NCBI GenBank assembly: GCA_036245525.1
Contig: BTPG01000005.1
Span: forward strand, 212,356,399-212,420,398
DNA length: 64,000 nucleotides
Source of the DNA: Semisulcospira habei
Taxonomy: Eukaryota > Mollusca > Gastropoda > Semisulcospiridae
Direction of reading: 5' to 3'
The translations under genes were made by a program, and so were the position numbers. This document shows, piece by piece, positions 1 to 9,931 of the stretch (its first letter is position 1; the number at the start of each line of letters is the position of its first letter). Below the pieces are notes generated by a model. It was not told where the DNA came from. It did not search any database and was given only the letters and a program-made list of their open reading frames with translations.

Positions 1-168
1 CCTTACGCCTTAACGCACACCTTCAGATCGCACAGCGAACTTGAAAACCGAATTAACGCGCTAAAAACCTCCAGAAATGAAAAGATCCAAGGACTGCCCA
101 CGCACAAAACACATAATCGCGAGATTCCAATCTCCGAGCTACCTACATACTGATTATTGGGAACTAAC

Positions 169-640
169 CTATTTCCGGCGAATCCGACGGGGAAGCCAAC
201 CATCCGGACCGCTTTTTCTACCCATTCCGGCATAGCCCTGTCGATACGGCGGATTATCCTGACAAACGACGCACGATCGACAATACCGCGCGACGTCCGC
301 CGCCACACCCGGCCATGAACCCCGGAGACGGACCCGAACCAGCGTTCGTCTAGTGGTGCAATGCCCAGCTACCAAACCGTCATGGGCCGTCGATATAATC
401 TTGGCACGCAGCGAAGACGGCACGGCGATCTGTACGGCTGTAGGAACGTCTAACGGTGCGCCCTCCTTCCAAAAACGACGCCGTAACAAGCCGTCTTCAA
501 TCACAAACTGGTATCCGTTCCATCCACTGTCCCTGAACTCGCCCTCTGCGGCTTGGTCAAACCAACCCTGTAACGATCTATCTGCCTGCTGCAACTCAAT
601 AAGCGCGGCAGGCGAGATGCGAATTCAGATGAGTCCAGAG
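169..640 (-). pseudogene. Gypsy integrase N-terminal zinc-binding (H2C2) domain fragment
   Basis: The minus-strand frame encodes an H2C2 integrase zinc-binding domain: a His-x6-His pair in AHDGLVAGHCTTRR, then WPGVAADVARYC and the Cys pair CRSCVVCQ. A short basic stretch follows and the frame stops. The catalytic DDE core is not found in the remaining 168 bases before the window edge. The domain sits directly next to the protease end with no reverse transcriptase between them, and its frame differs from the Gag-protease frame. This is a fossil left by an internal deletion. Confidence 0.7.
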
Positions 641-2663
641 GCGAATTGTCTACAGCTGATATTGCAACGCATGCAGCACCTTCCCGATGGACACGAAAAC
701 CTTTAATCGCTCCGAACATCCCGACGATTGGCTGGACACCCTTCATGTTCCCGACGATCAAGTCGACGATCGGCTCATCTATGACACAACAAATCAACTC
801 CCCTACAAAGAACGGAGTTTGAACGTGGATCTTGGCTAAAGGGAAAGACTCGACCCTTCCACCAAATGAAACCACTTTCTGCGTCTCCCCTGTGAACTGA
901 TCATCCCGAACGAGGCCACGTCTAACCCCTGCGGTGGTGGCCCCTGAGTCGCGTAGAACTGAAACCAGAAAACCATTCACTATACCCTTCCCGACCGGTA
1001 AGTAGCCCCCGCCGTCAGCTGAGCACAACACACCCAGCTGAGGCTCCTCTACTGGCACCGCAACCGTGGCCGTGTGAGTGAGCTGTCCAGCCCCATCTAC
1101 TCGACCAGTGTCGCTAGGACCCTGGTGAGCAATCTGCCCGTGTTCTTGATAACCAATATACTGCGCGCCTGCACTGTGGTAGGGACAGTTCCGACTGAAG
1201 TGCCCGTACCCACGACAAGAAAAACACTGAGTGTCCGAACTCGCAAAACGACCACGACCATACCCACGACCAGATGTTTCTCCTCGTGCGTACGGATCGC
1301 GACCGCCATTGCTGTTACCTCGATCACCGCGTCGAACACGCAAAGTACCTCTACCGTTAACCAGCTGGGCTCCACGTAAAGTATTGACGCCCCTGTAACC
1401 CTCAGTCGTGTTAGCAGCGACCAACCCGACTGGCGGTGTCTCGGTCCTACGCGCGAGTTTTTTCGTAGGATGCGCCATCCAAAAAGCCTCCGCGTTCTGC
1501 ACTAACTCGTCCGTATTCTTGAGGTTACGCTCTCTCAAGAATACCGCTAGATCCTTGGAAACGCTACCAAAGAACTGTTCAGCCAAGATGAGATCGAACA
1601 ATGCTTCGTACGTGTGGTCGATCTTTGACAGTTCGACCCAACGTACGAGCAAATGGGACAATCGTTTGCCAAACGACATAAACGATTCCCCTGTCTCTGG
1701 CCGACAAGCTCTCAAGCGTTCTCTAAAACCTTCCGCATTACACTGGAACTTCTGCAAGAGACACTCCTTCAAAGTCTCGTAATCTATGGTCCCCGAAACG
1801 GTCAAACTATGGTAAAGACTCAAGGCCTGTCCCTCAAGCACAGATGAAAGCAAAACGGGCCAGTTGGCAGGAGGCCAACTCAACGCCTGCGCATGAGACT
1901 CAAAACGACACAAAAAAGCGTCAATAGAGTCCACGGACTCTTTAAACATCGGCAGTTTAGGAAAATTGCGTATGCCTCGGCCTACTGAATCACTATCTGG
2001 TCTAGATCCCGCATCTCGAGCTAACTGTAGTTGCACCTCCCTATCTTTCTCTTCTTTCTCTCTCTCTGGTACTCTAATTCTCTTTGTCTTAACGCATGTT
2101 CCCTCTCGTCCTTCTCTCTCTGAAACGCTCTCTCTTCTCTCTGTACTTCTAACTCTTTCTCCCTAAAGACTCTTTCTTTCTCTTCTCGCTCTCTCTGAGC
2201 TTCTAACTCTTTCTCCTTTAAGACTCTTTCTTTCTCTTCTCGCTCTCTCTGAGCTTCTAACTCTTTCTCCTTTAAGACTCTTTCTTTCTCTTCTCGCTCT
2301 CTCTGGGCTTCTAACTCTTTCTCCTTTAGCTCCATTTCCTCTTTCTTAAGTATTCTGTCTTTCTCTTCTCTCTCTCTCTCTGAATTTCTAGCTCTTTCTC
2401 CTCCCTTTGTATCTGCATTTCCAACTCTTTCTCCTCTCTAAGTCTACGAATCTCCAACTCTTTCTCGTCCCTCACCCTCTGAACATCTAACTCTTTCTCT
2501 TTTAGTACTCTCTCTCTCTCTCTTCCCTTTCTCTCTGAGCTTCTCTTTCTCTCGCTCTATCCTCTCTATCCCTACATTTCTCTACGTAATCAAAAAGCTT
2601 CTCATCCTGAAGTCCTAACCTTTCACCCTGTTTAATGTAAGCATCTACCGGGTCTACCTCCAT
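501..2663 (-). pseudogene. Gypsy Gag-protease, frameshifted in the coiled-coil region
   Basis: The likely start is the ATG at 2661-2663, whose product begins MEVDPVDAYIKQGERLGLQ. About 200 residues of charged coiled coil follow, with near-tandem KELEAQREREEKER units, and this part is split over several frames (2663-2502, 2335-2021). From 2036 down to 501 the frame is open. It carries a retrotransposon Gag domain, a CCHC zinc knuckle (CFSCRGYGHFSRNC, near 1160-1230) and a retropepsin-like active site (VLRDSGATTAG, near 915-960). In the element it would build the particle and process the polyprotein. The broken repeat region makes this copy inactive. The family assignment rests on the knuckle and the DSGA protease motif. 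Confidence 0.75.
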
Positions 2664-2826
2664 ATTTGCTACAACTTCCCAAACTTGAGCACGTAAAAAT
2701 ACAAATACCACAACCAAATCAACGGCAAAACTTAAATGAAAACTCACAATAATATCAACAACCTACGCTCATATCAACTCTTACCCTACAATCGCTACCC
2801 ACTAGCGCCCGCACTACTCTAAACTA

Positions 2827-3369
2827 CCGCTAAAACAGGGTCACCACTGTAACGCACGCAGACTTAGACATACACACTTCATATTCCTTTAGTCATCTAA
2901 CTCGGTAAACAACTGTATACAAAAACGCCGGTTACTTCACCGAATTCTAAACATACTATAACTAAACCAAACCGGAACACCGCTATACAACCACATTAAT
3001 CTTACCACGCATACTGTCTTTAACTAAACAACTATCAATACTACGTTTATAGAAACATACCTGAAATCTAGGCTTGGAATGCGGGCTAGGTAACTCAAAC
3101 ACAACCGTTCCATACGACAAAACAGCCCGCACTCCCGATCTAGACCTCTGACAGTCACAGCTTCCGCCTAGAACTCACTAAACGGAACTCACTAAAAATC
3201 CCGTACTAACCATGTCTTACAGATTTCACGTGCGTCTAGTGCCACACGGACTTTCGGCAAGCAAACCGTTAACAAAAACCCTACCGTACTAATCCTACTC
3301 GTTAACAAAAACCGTACCGTACTAATCCTACTGTGTGAGCACTATGCACAAGCATAGAGCTTCATCACA
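2827..3369 (-). repeat. Possible 5' LTR plus primer-binding site of the Gypsy element
   Basis: On the minus strand the sequence ...GCGTTACA is followed by GTGGTGACCCTG, which resembles the end of an LTR followed by a primer-binding site, just upstream of the Gag start. In plus coordinates the candidate LTR begins TGTAACG at 2848 and could end with ...CACA near 3369, about 520 bp. No second LTR is available to confirm the borders, and no target duplication can be checked. Confidence 0.35.
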
Positions 3370-3420
3370 AGAAGAATATATTATTACGTAAAGATTTCTG
3401 CGTATCTGGGACGTGCGTTT

Positions 3421-3610
3421 CTTTTTACCAAAGTGCTCTCGACACCCTGTCTTAAAACAGACACTTGGAAAATACCTGTTCAAACGCGCGTCGCCCGCGA
3501 CTCTAGGCGTCGATTTTTTTGATAGGCGTTGTTCACTTATAGTAATAGACTTATGGTGACCGCTGAATCAGCCTGGACAATAAGCATTAAAACGCTCCAA
3601 ACATCTTCAA
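3421..3610 (+). repeat. Direct repeat, first copy (about 190 bp)
   Basis: This stretch is repeated almost unchanged at 4905-5094 in the same orientation. Both copies run from CTTTTTACCAAAGTGC to CTCCAAACATCTTCAA with only a few differences. The first ends against a hairpin (3596-3673) and the second against a different foldback (from 5096). I see no coding potential. It could be a SINE-like unit, a MITE portion, or an old segmental duplication. Confidence 0.8.
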
Positions 3611-3673
3611 GAGGCATAGATCCTCATGAGCCCTCCGTGCTCATGAGGATCTTTGCCTCTTAGAGATGTTTGA
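3596..3673. repeat. Foldback repeat, AGGCATAGATCCTCATGAG hairpin family
   Basis: The two arms are nearly perfect inverted repeats around a loop of about 10 bases: CCAAACATCTTCAAGAGGC... and its complement ending near 3673. Related hairpins occur at 29626-29704 and, more diverged, 34411-34460. No coding content; looks like a dispersed palindromic element. Confidence 0.7.
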
Positions 3674-4054
3674 AGTGTTTCTTATGTGTATGGCACACAC
3701 TGATTTCACTATCCCTCGTCGCTGGGAATCGTTCGTTGCAAATGAAATCTCCATAGAACTCCTTATCAGCGAGGCGTGTATGAGAGTGCCGGGACACTGT
3801 TACCTGAACGTGTAACTATGGCGGTCAGTAGTGGTTTTGTTGAGGTCATTCCCGCAGGAATCTCCTCGACAAAAACCGATACGGACAGCCTAGGGGATAT
3901 AATCATCTTTTACTTAAATCCATCTATATTGATATGTTCCATCAGTGGTTTTCTCTGCAGAACTATTGTGAATTCTTGGCTGTGTGATCCTCAGTGCACC
4001 CAAATCAATACTAGATCGATCATGATTACGAATGCGTGCATTCGTTTCAATTTT

Positions 4055-4132
4055 CACTCATTCGCGGCCAGCGGCATCCGGATGCGCGGCATAAGCCGTG
4101 CATCCGGATGCGGCTGGCCGCAAATAAGTTAA
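4055..4132. repeat. GC-rich palindromic repeat of the CACTCATTCG...CCGGATGCG family
   Basis: A near-perfect 78-bp palindrome with arms that read CGGCATCCGGATGCG around GCGGCATAAGCCG. It is a diverged member of the family also seen at 30021-30100, 30656-30736 and 33170-33277, with a half copy at 27310-27342. Confidence 0.7.
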
Positions 4133-4332
4133 CCAATTTAACCCTATCCCGATACTGCAGGAGATGGATCGACCATAATACTTCAAGGGTAGTGCCAGAT
4201 TAGCTTAGCGCCATCAGACCTTGGGATTAAATGAGTTAACACTGGAATGCACCACTTGGTTAACTTCAAACTTCTCTATAGACGAGGCTTACCGTGGTTA
4301 TGTTGGATATGCTACGATTCATCTTGCGATTT

Positions 4333-4600
4333 ACAGAGGAACCCAACGGAGAAAGATCACGCTTAAAAAAGACAATTACAACACAATTTATTAATATTTT
4401 GTTGCACTTTTTCAAAATAGACCATCAAGTATAGATTTCAGTGGATACTTGTCAGCGAGGAAGAAAAATGACCATTTTCCTTCATCGCTGACAAGTAGCT
4501 ACTGAAATCTATACTTGTTCGTTTATTTTGAAAAATGTTAATAAATTGTGTTGTAACTGTCTTTTCTAAGCGTGTTTCTTTCTCCGTTGGGTTCTTCTGT
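4333..4600. repeat. MITE-like foldback element, 268 bp
   Basis: The ends are inverted repeats (ACAGAGGAACCCAACGGAG... and its complement), and almost the whole element folds back on itself around a centre near 4450-4490. A shorter deleted relative lies at 25097-25210 with the same GAACCCAACRGAGAAAG ends. No protein is encoded; it was presumably mobilised by a transposase elsewhere. Confidence 0.75.
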
Positions 4601-4904
4601 GAGCTTTATACGCTTGTAGTTGTTTTTTGTTTTGTTTTGTCTGAACTTGCGATTTGTATTGAGTTTGTGACCTGTGGCATGTATATGCTTAACAATCAAT
4701 CTTTTCAGGATGTATTTATTTAATATCTGAGCAGTCTAAAGGCCTTAGCTTAATTATTATTAGATAGCCTAATTATTAGTGTACGTCTTAGCTACGTTAA
4801 GTGGGTCTGCGTGCGCGTCATACCTTGGCATCACCGATGTTTTGTTGTTTTACAATGGAACACATGGCAATAAATTATCTTTATCTTATCTTTGTTATCA
4901 ACTC

Positions 4905-5094
4905 CTTTTTACCAAAGTGCTCTCGACACCCTGTCTTAAAACAGACACTTGGAAAATACCTGTTCAAACGCGCGTCGCCCGCGACTCTAGGCGTCGATTT
5001 TGTTTATAGGCGTTGCACACTTACAGTAATAGACTTATGGTGACGGCTGAATCAGCCTGGACAATAAGCATTAAAACGCTCCAAACATCTTCAA
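4905..5094 (+). repeat. Direct repeat, second copy (about 190 bp)
   Basis: Near-identical to 3421-3610, differing mainly around the GATTTTTTTGATAGG / GATTTTGTTTATAGG region. Nothing between the two copies suggests an LTR element; the interval holds a MITE and foldback repeats. Confidence 0.8.
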
Positions 5095-5095
5095 T

Positions 5096-5180
5096 AGGCG
5101 CCAAGCTATTCTGCCACCACCCTTGAACTTTCATGGACTACCTGTCTCCTGAATTGTAATGCAGTCCTCAGGCACAATGC
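5096..5180. repeat. Fragment of the ACCCTTGAACTATCATGG foldback family
   Basis: Contains GCGCCAAGCTATTCTGCCACC, ACCCTTGAACTTTCATGG and CTCCTGAATTGTAATGCAG. These blocks recur at 25255-25400, 26346-26420, 29770-29945 and partly at 4163-4205 and 31500-31570. The best-preserved copy (25255-25320) folds into a hairpin. No gene is seen in 5181-5586. Confidence 0.55.
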
Positions 5181-5585
5181 GTTAGCTTGCGGCCGTCTGT
5201 GAGTTGCAGACGCGTGCACATACACGTCAGCAAGTCCTTGAATAAAATACTCACACTGACGAACACGCATACACATTTGAGTACACACTCAGTTGGTAGA
5301 AAAAAATGTAAATATTGTTTTTTTCCAAGCTAACAAAAGACAACAAATCAGAAAGACATAATACAAGAAAAGAACAAAGACACTTTCGTGTTTAGTATAT
5401 ATGGAGGGTGTGTTGACATTGAATTGTTGATAGGAAAAAAGTGCACTCTACCGAGTAAATTCAAATCCGCCCGCCGCTAGATGTAAAATCGATGATGTAA
5501 CAGCATTTTGAAGCCAAACAAACGGTCTGAACCTAAAATTAACTCTGGGCTTCTAGCGAAAGAAGGTATTAAACACGCTTTTCAA

Positions 5586-5889
<304 letters not shown>

Positions 5890-6091
5890 GGTGCATGACA
5901 AAGAATTGCGCTACATTGGGGTATCGAACAGGTGGGTCTTTAGGGCTGATATAAAGGCGGTGAATGAGGGAGAATGAGAATGAGGGAGGAAGTAACATGT
6001 AATGTCTAAGAAGCTATCGCAGATTCACTGCCTCAGGCACATGAATACACGAATGTACCACTGAGGCTAAATGAGACACGGGTCTTCTAGA

Positions 6092-6097
6092 TCCCCG
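6092..6097. repeat. Left target-site duplication of Polinton copy A (TCCCCG)
   Basis: The six bases TCCCCG directly before the element recur directly after it at 24966-24971. A 6-bp duplication is the known signature of Polinton/Maverick integration and fixes both element borders. Confidence 0.9.
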
Positions 6098-6305
6098 AGA
6101 GAAAGGAAGTATGAGTCCCGAAAGACAATAAATTCAATAGAGCCGCATCGGTCATTAATTTACGTCATTTTTATCATTAAAATTTTTGACACCCATTACA
6201 CCCCCGTTATTTCCGTATCAACCCTTTGATTTTTAAAACTGACAAGCATGACCGATGCGGCTCTATTGATCTGATTATCTTTCGGGACTCATACTTCCTT
6301 TCTCT
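6098..6305. repeat. Terminal palindrome inside the left TIR of copy A
   Basis: Arm 6098-6154 is the inverted complement of 6249-6305 at 53 of 57 positions, around a loop of about 94 bases. Since the right TIR has the same structure (24758-24965), the terminal 57-bp motif occurs four times per element. Copy B has the same design with different sequence. Confidence 0.92.
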
Positions 6306-6443
6306 ATAACTATTGTCTCTGACAACACCTAATGACCTTAATTAATTACTAATTACGGTCATTAAGGTCCACACGGTCGTTTCTCTCAAATCAAACCAAA
6401 ATCCTGTTAGTGCACTCTATAATAAACTAATGACTTTTTACAA
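6098..6443 (+). repeat. Left TIR of Polinton copy A
   Basis: Matches the complement of 24623-24965 with scattered substitutions, from AGAGAAAGGAAGTATGAG inward to GACTTTTTACA. Weaker similarity continues a little further inward. The first 208 bases are themselves palindromic (listed separately). Confidence 0.92.
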
Positions 6444-6758
6444 ACCTAATAATTAGAAAATTACTCTCCATTGTCTCTCTATACTGTCAGAGTCGATTTC
6501 CGAAAACTCACAAGCTCTGTCAACACACGTTTACACATGCCAAGACATGACATGCATATAATGTGGGCACATGTTTTTACCCCCCGCCCATTTACAGGCC
6601 ACTCGGCCTAGCAGAGATGTTTACACTGTCCCCGTTGCTACTGACTTCATTTGAACATGAAAAGAACAGGACCCCAGTGCACTGAGAAAAAAATTTACAT
6701 AGATCGCTTTAATACATACGTAACATACACCATAGACCCAAAAATATGTAGTCAAACT

Positions 6759-6789
<31 letters not shown>

Positions 6790-6808
6790 CACATGCATAC
6801 ATGAATAC

Positions 6809-6847
<39 letters not shown>

Positions 6848-7263
6848 CACACGCACGCATACACACACGCACGCACGCATACACACACGCACGCACGCAC
6901 ACACACAAACAAACAAAACAGATGCATAAACAAACAGACACACTCACTTACAAACACACTTACAGACACTCATGTCAGTACAATTGTATCGTAAGCAAGG
7001 GGTCTAATCTAACAGCTGATGTCACGGTTAAAGACCTCGCACCGCTTTTCAATAGCGGGACGCTTTTAATTCCTTTTCAATTCAGACACGAGCCGCAACG
7101 GGACTGTGCTTTTGAAAAGCTCTCAGCCGTCAAAGGCCTTTCATAAATACAGCCGTTTAGGAGGGGTGATTTTGTACAAGTGTACAATGTACTCATGTCT
7201 GGTGGTCTCTCTCTCTCACACACATATACACACGCACACGCACGCACACACGTCCCAACACAC

Positions 7264-7299
<36 letters not shown>

Positions 7300-7327
7300 G
7301 CACACCAGCATAACAATCATGCACAAA

Positions 7328-7422
<95 letters not shown>

Positions 7423-8258
7423 CGCAAACGTACCCAACATGACACCCGTCGCCAAAAGCACAAGGTCTTTAAGTACGACCTCACATCAATGCAATATCAT
7501 TGTAAGATATTCCTTTCGGGAGCATACCTGATTAAACATGTCTGATGCGTGCAATTTGTAAGCACACCTGTGAGTCGATCTGGTATACATGTTTAGACTG
7601 GTGGGCGTCTGTGAAAGACACATTAAAATTATATGCTTTATACAGACACCCGACTAAGTACATAAACAACAGATCCTCAAGAGCCCTGAGCCCCGGGCAT
7701 GACTCTCATTTTACAACGTCTCAGTCAACTGTATTTTCTGGTCTCTCTTGCAAGTAGGCTGACGAGACTTTACTATGAACATTTACAACTTGTTATGGCA
7801 TAACCTAACCGTAGCACTCCTGAGAACTCCCTATTAAGTGTGTTTCGTTAACGATATATATGTCACACTTTCCTCTTTTTGACGACACTCTAGACTTGTT
7901 GACGAGACTTGTTTACCCACCTTGAGGCAAAAGAGTTGGTGGGTGGTTGAGTTCTGAAAAAATCTTTGCCTTGCGCCACACCGCAAATTATTGAGTTGTT
8001 ATTGTACCTGGCACCCTAACCAGGCTCAAACAAGTTTGCCTTCCCATTGCGTCAGCTTGTCTAGACATTGCATCAGCCTAATTTTATTGGCTCAAAGAAT
8101 TTGACCAATCTATGCCTAGAGCGTTTTCATATATAACCCAGCGCACAGCAACGCGGCACCAATCATGACACAACCATTTGGAGAAAATGCGATATTGCGA
8201 GCTGGTATTCTTCGTAAGCGGCATTTCGACTGTAGAAAAAAGGGCAGACATCTTGAAA
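6444..8258. other. Non-coding left part of copy A with microsatellites and a subterminal relic
   Basis: No gene is seen. (CA)n-rich tracts lie at about 6759-6913 and 7213-7421. The stretch 7036-7202 is a diverged relative of the inner part of copy B's TIR (51334-51537): both have a CACCGC...AATAGCGG core, CTCTCAGCCGTCAAA, AGGCCTTTCAT and GTACTCATGTCTGG. It is present only on the left side of copy A. Confidence 0.6.
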
Positions 8259-8618
8259 ATGGATTAAAACTCTTTGGAAAATAAAGTACAGGAGTTTAAA
8301 AGAGATTTAACAGATATTGAAAATGAAATAACAACATCTACAGCTTTTTTGGTAGAGTACAAGGATAAACCGGATGAGGTGGCGTTTGCAAAAGAGCTGG
8401 TACTTTATGGCAAACTTGTTAAAAAAAGAGAGAAAATTGAAAACAATATCAGTGGATTGGATCAAAAGATACGTCGTCAAAAGAGTACCATAGAGCTGAA
8501 TGAAAAAAAAGCAAAAGCTCTTAATGAAGAATTGGCACAAATTGAAATGAGCCCCTCAATTCAAAATGTGCTTGCATCTATGAATGAAATGAGAACAAGG
8601 CTACAACAGCAAAATTAA
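8259..8618 (+). pseudogene. Small coiled-coil protein of the Polinton, nonsense at codon 3
   Basis: About 117 codons encode a charged, helical, coiled-coil-like protein, with KREKIENNISGLDQKIRRQK in the middle and LASMNEMRTRLQQQN at the end. The ATG at 8259-8261 has the A-rich context seen before other element genes (CTTGAAAATGG) and is in frame with the long open stretch, but codon 3 is TAA. The next open codon run begins at 8268 with no early ATG. No counterpart exists in copy B, so the gene is either lost there or specific to copy A. Role unknown. Confidence 0.55.
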
Positions 8619-9457
8619 CCAATGGATACAAAGTAGTTCTACAGTGTAAAGTCGCTTAGGAAGAACCGAAATTTAAGCAGCTTTTACATTGCTCTCGGAC
8701 TTTGTGCTTACCATCAATTTTGACACATCACAAGACATACTATTTAGTGTGGTGTGTTGGAAAATCACTTTCACAATGGTATGCATTTACACAACGCAGC
8801 CCGGGAGTGCCATGTTCGAGTGTTTTTCCTAGGGTGTACCAAACAGCTCACACATTCACACACACGAAACTACATCCGAGAGCAATACACCTGTTTGGCT
8901 TTGACATGTGGTCTTTGGTACAAAATAGGTGACCACTAAAAAATTTTCATCTTCATTGGGCTGTCAAGGGTTTATGACCTTTCTGATGAGACTAATTAAG
9001 TCGAAACAGTTCCCCCGCCTTGGCTCAAAGGTAAGTGTTCCATTTTTATTTTTTCTGTAACTGTGTATCCAGGCTTTTAAAAACTTATCTCGGGCTGTAT
9101 GTGGTGCGGCACACGACGTGTGTGGTACCCAGTATGTTACTGTCTAGATGTTTTATTTGGCTCTCACTTGATCAGGGTGTGATTTATAATTTACTGCAAA
9201 GCCAATAATTGCCAATACTGTGTCAGGTATGTTTGCTTTAAAGGACAGGGTTATTGTACATGACACCACAATTGAAATCTGAGAAACATGCCATTTATAA
9301 GCCCACTGAGAGACATAATATAGGTCTGGGGTAAACTCAAAAACTATTGGCTACATTTGCTGAATGGTGCAAACGTATAAAGTTACTTTTCAGTGTAATT
9401 TCCTAGAAAACATGATTTTGCTTGATAACAATTTATTCTTTTGATTGTCTAATAAAA
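8619..9457. other. Spacer without a recognised gene
   Basis: AT-rich sequence between the coiled-coil gene and the next small gene. I see no long frame, repeat or homology to copy B. Its end marks the left breakpoint of the block inverted relative to copy B (around 9440-9457). Confidence 0.5.
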
Positions 9458-9835
9458 ATGACAGACGGACAAATCCAAGTGTTTGATGTTACAGAATGCT
9501 TCAAAGATGTTAAGTGTTTTTATGACTTAAAAACACGTGTGTTTGGACCCAGCTTTAAACTCTCAACACCGTCAATAAGGATATACACGACATATAACGT
9601 TACTTTGGAATATTCAGATGGATGACCACGTTATGATTATGAGACTGTTGATCTTAAGACAAATGCTTTTAAAGTTTATAATGCTAACAGTGGCCACTTG
9701 CGTTGGTTTGAGGTACTGGGTGAAGACATATTTGATCAATTAAGAAAACTACATTGTTACATTGAAAGTGTTACATTTAATAAAGTGATATTAAACCTGC
9801 AGGACAAGACTTCAAGACAAACACCAGGAAAGTAG
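9458..9835 (+). pseudogene. Small conserved Polinton protein (about 125 codons), one in-frame TGA
   Basis: Homologous to the intact 117-residue gene at 55483-55836 of copy B: shared start MTDGQI, ATYSVTLDY/TTYNVTLEY and a C-terminal KLxxYIxSVTxNKV. The frame is continuous except for TGA at 9623-9625, giving 125 codons to TAG at 9833-9835. The start context is AATAAAAATG. It lies just upstream of and parallel to PolB in both copies. I do not recognise the family; no membrane segment or known motif is visible. A replication-linked role is only a guess from position. Confidence 0.6.
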
Positions 9836-9931
9836 TTGACTTGTTTATCATAACTACAGATAATACAGTATTACATATGGTGTGACAATGGTAATATATT
9901 TTTTATTTATTGTTTTGACGGTCAAATAAAA

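Larger units (their letters stand above)
1..3369 (-). mobile_element. Degenerate Gypsy-type LTR retrotransposon, minus strand, reverse transcriptase region deleted
   Basis: Reading the minus strand from right to left there is a possible LTR, a possible primer-binding site, a Gag with a glutamate/arginine-rich coiled coil, a CCHC knuckle, an aspartic protease, and then directly an integrase zinc-binding domain. The reverse transcriptase and RNase H expected between protease and integrase are missing, so the copy is internally deleted. It runs off the left edge, so the other LTR is not visible. The order Gag-protease-(RT)-integrase is the Ty3/Gypsy order, and the PBS-like TGGTGACCC resembles Mag-like elements of molluscs; that clade assignment is from memory. 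The right boundary is approximate. Confidence 0.75.
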
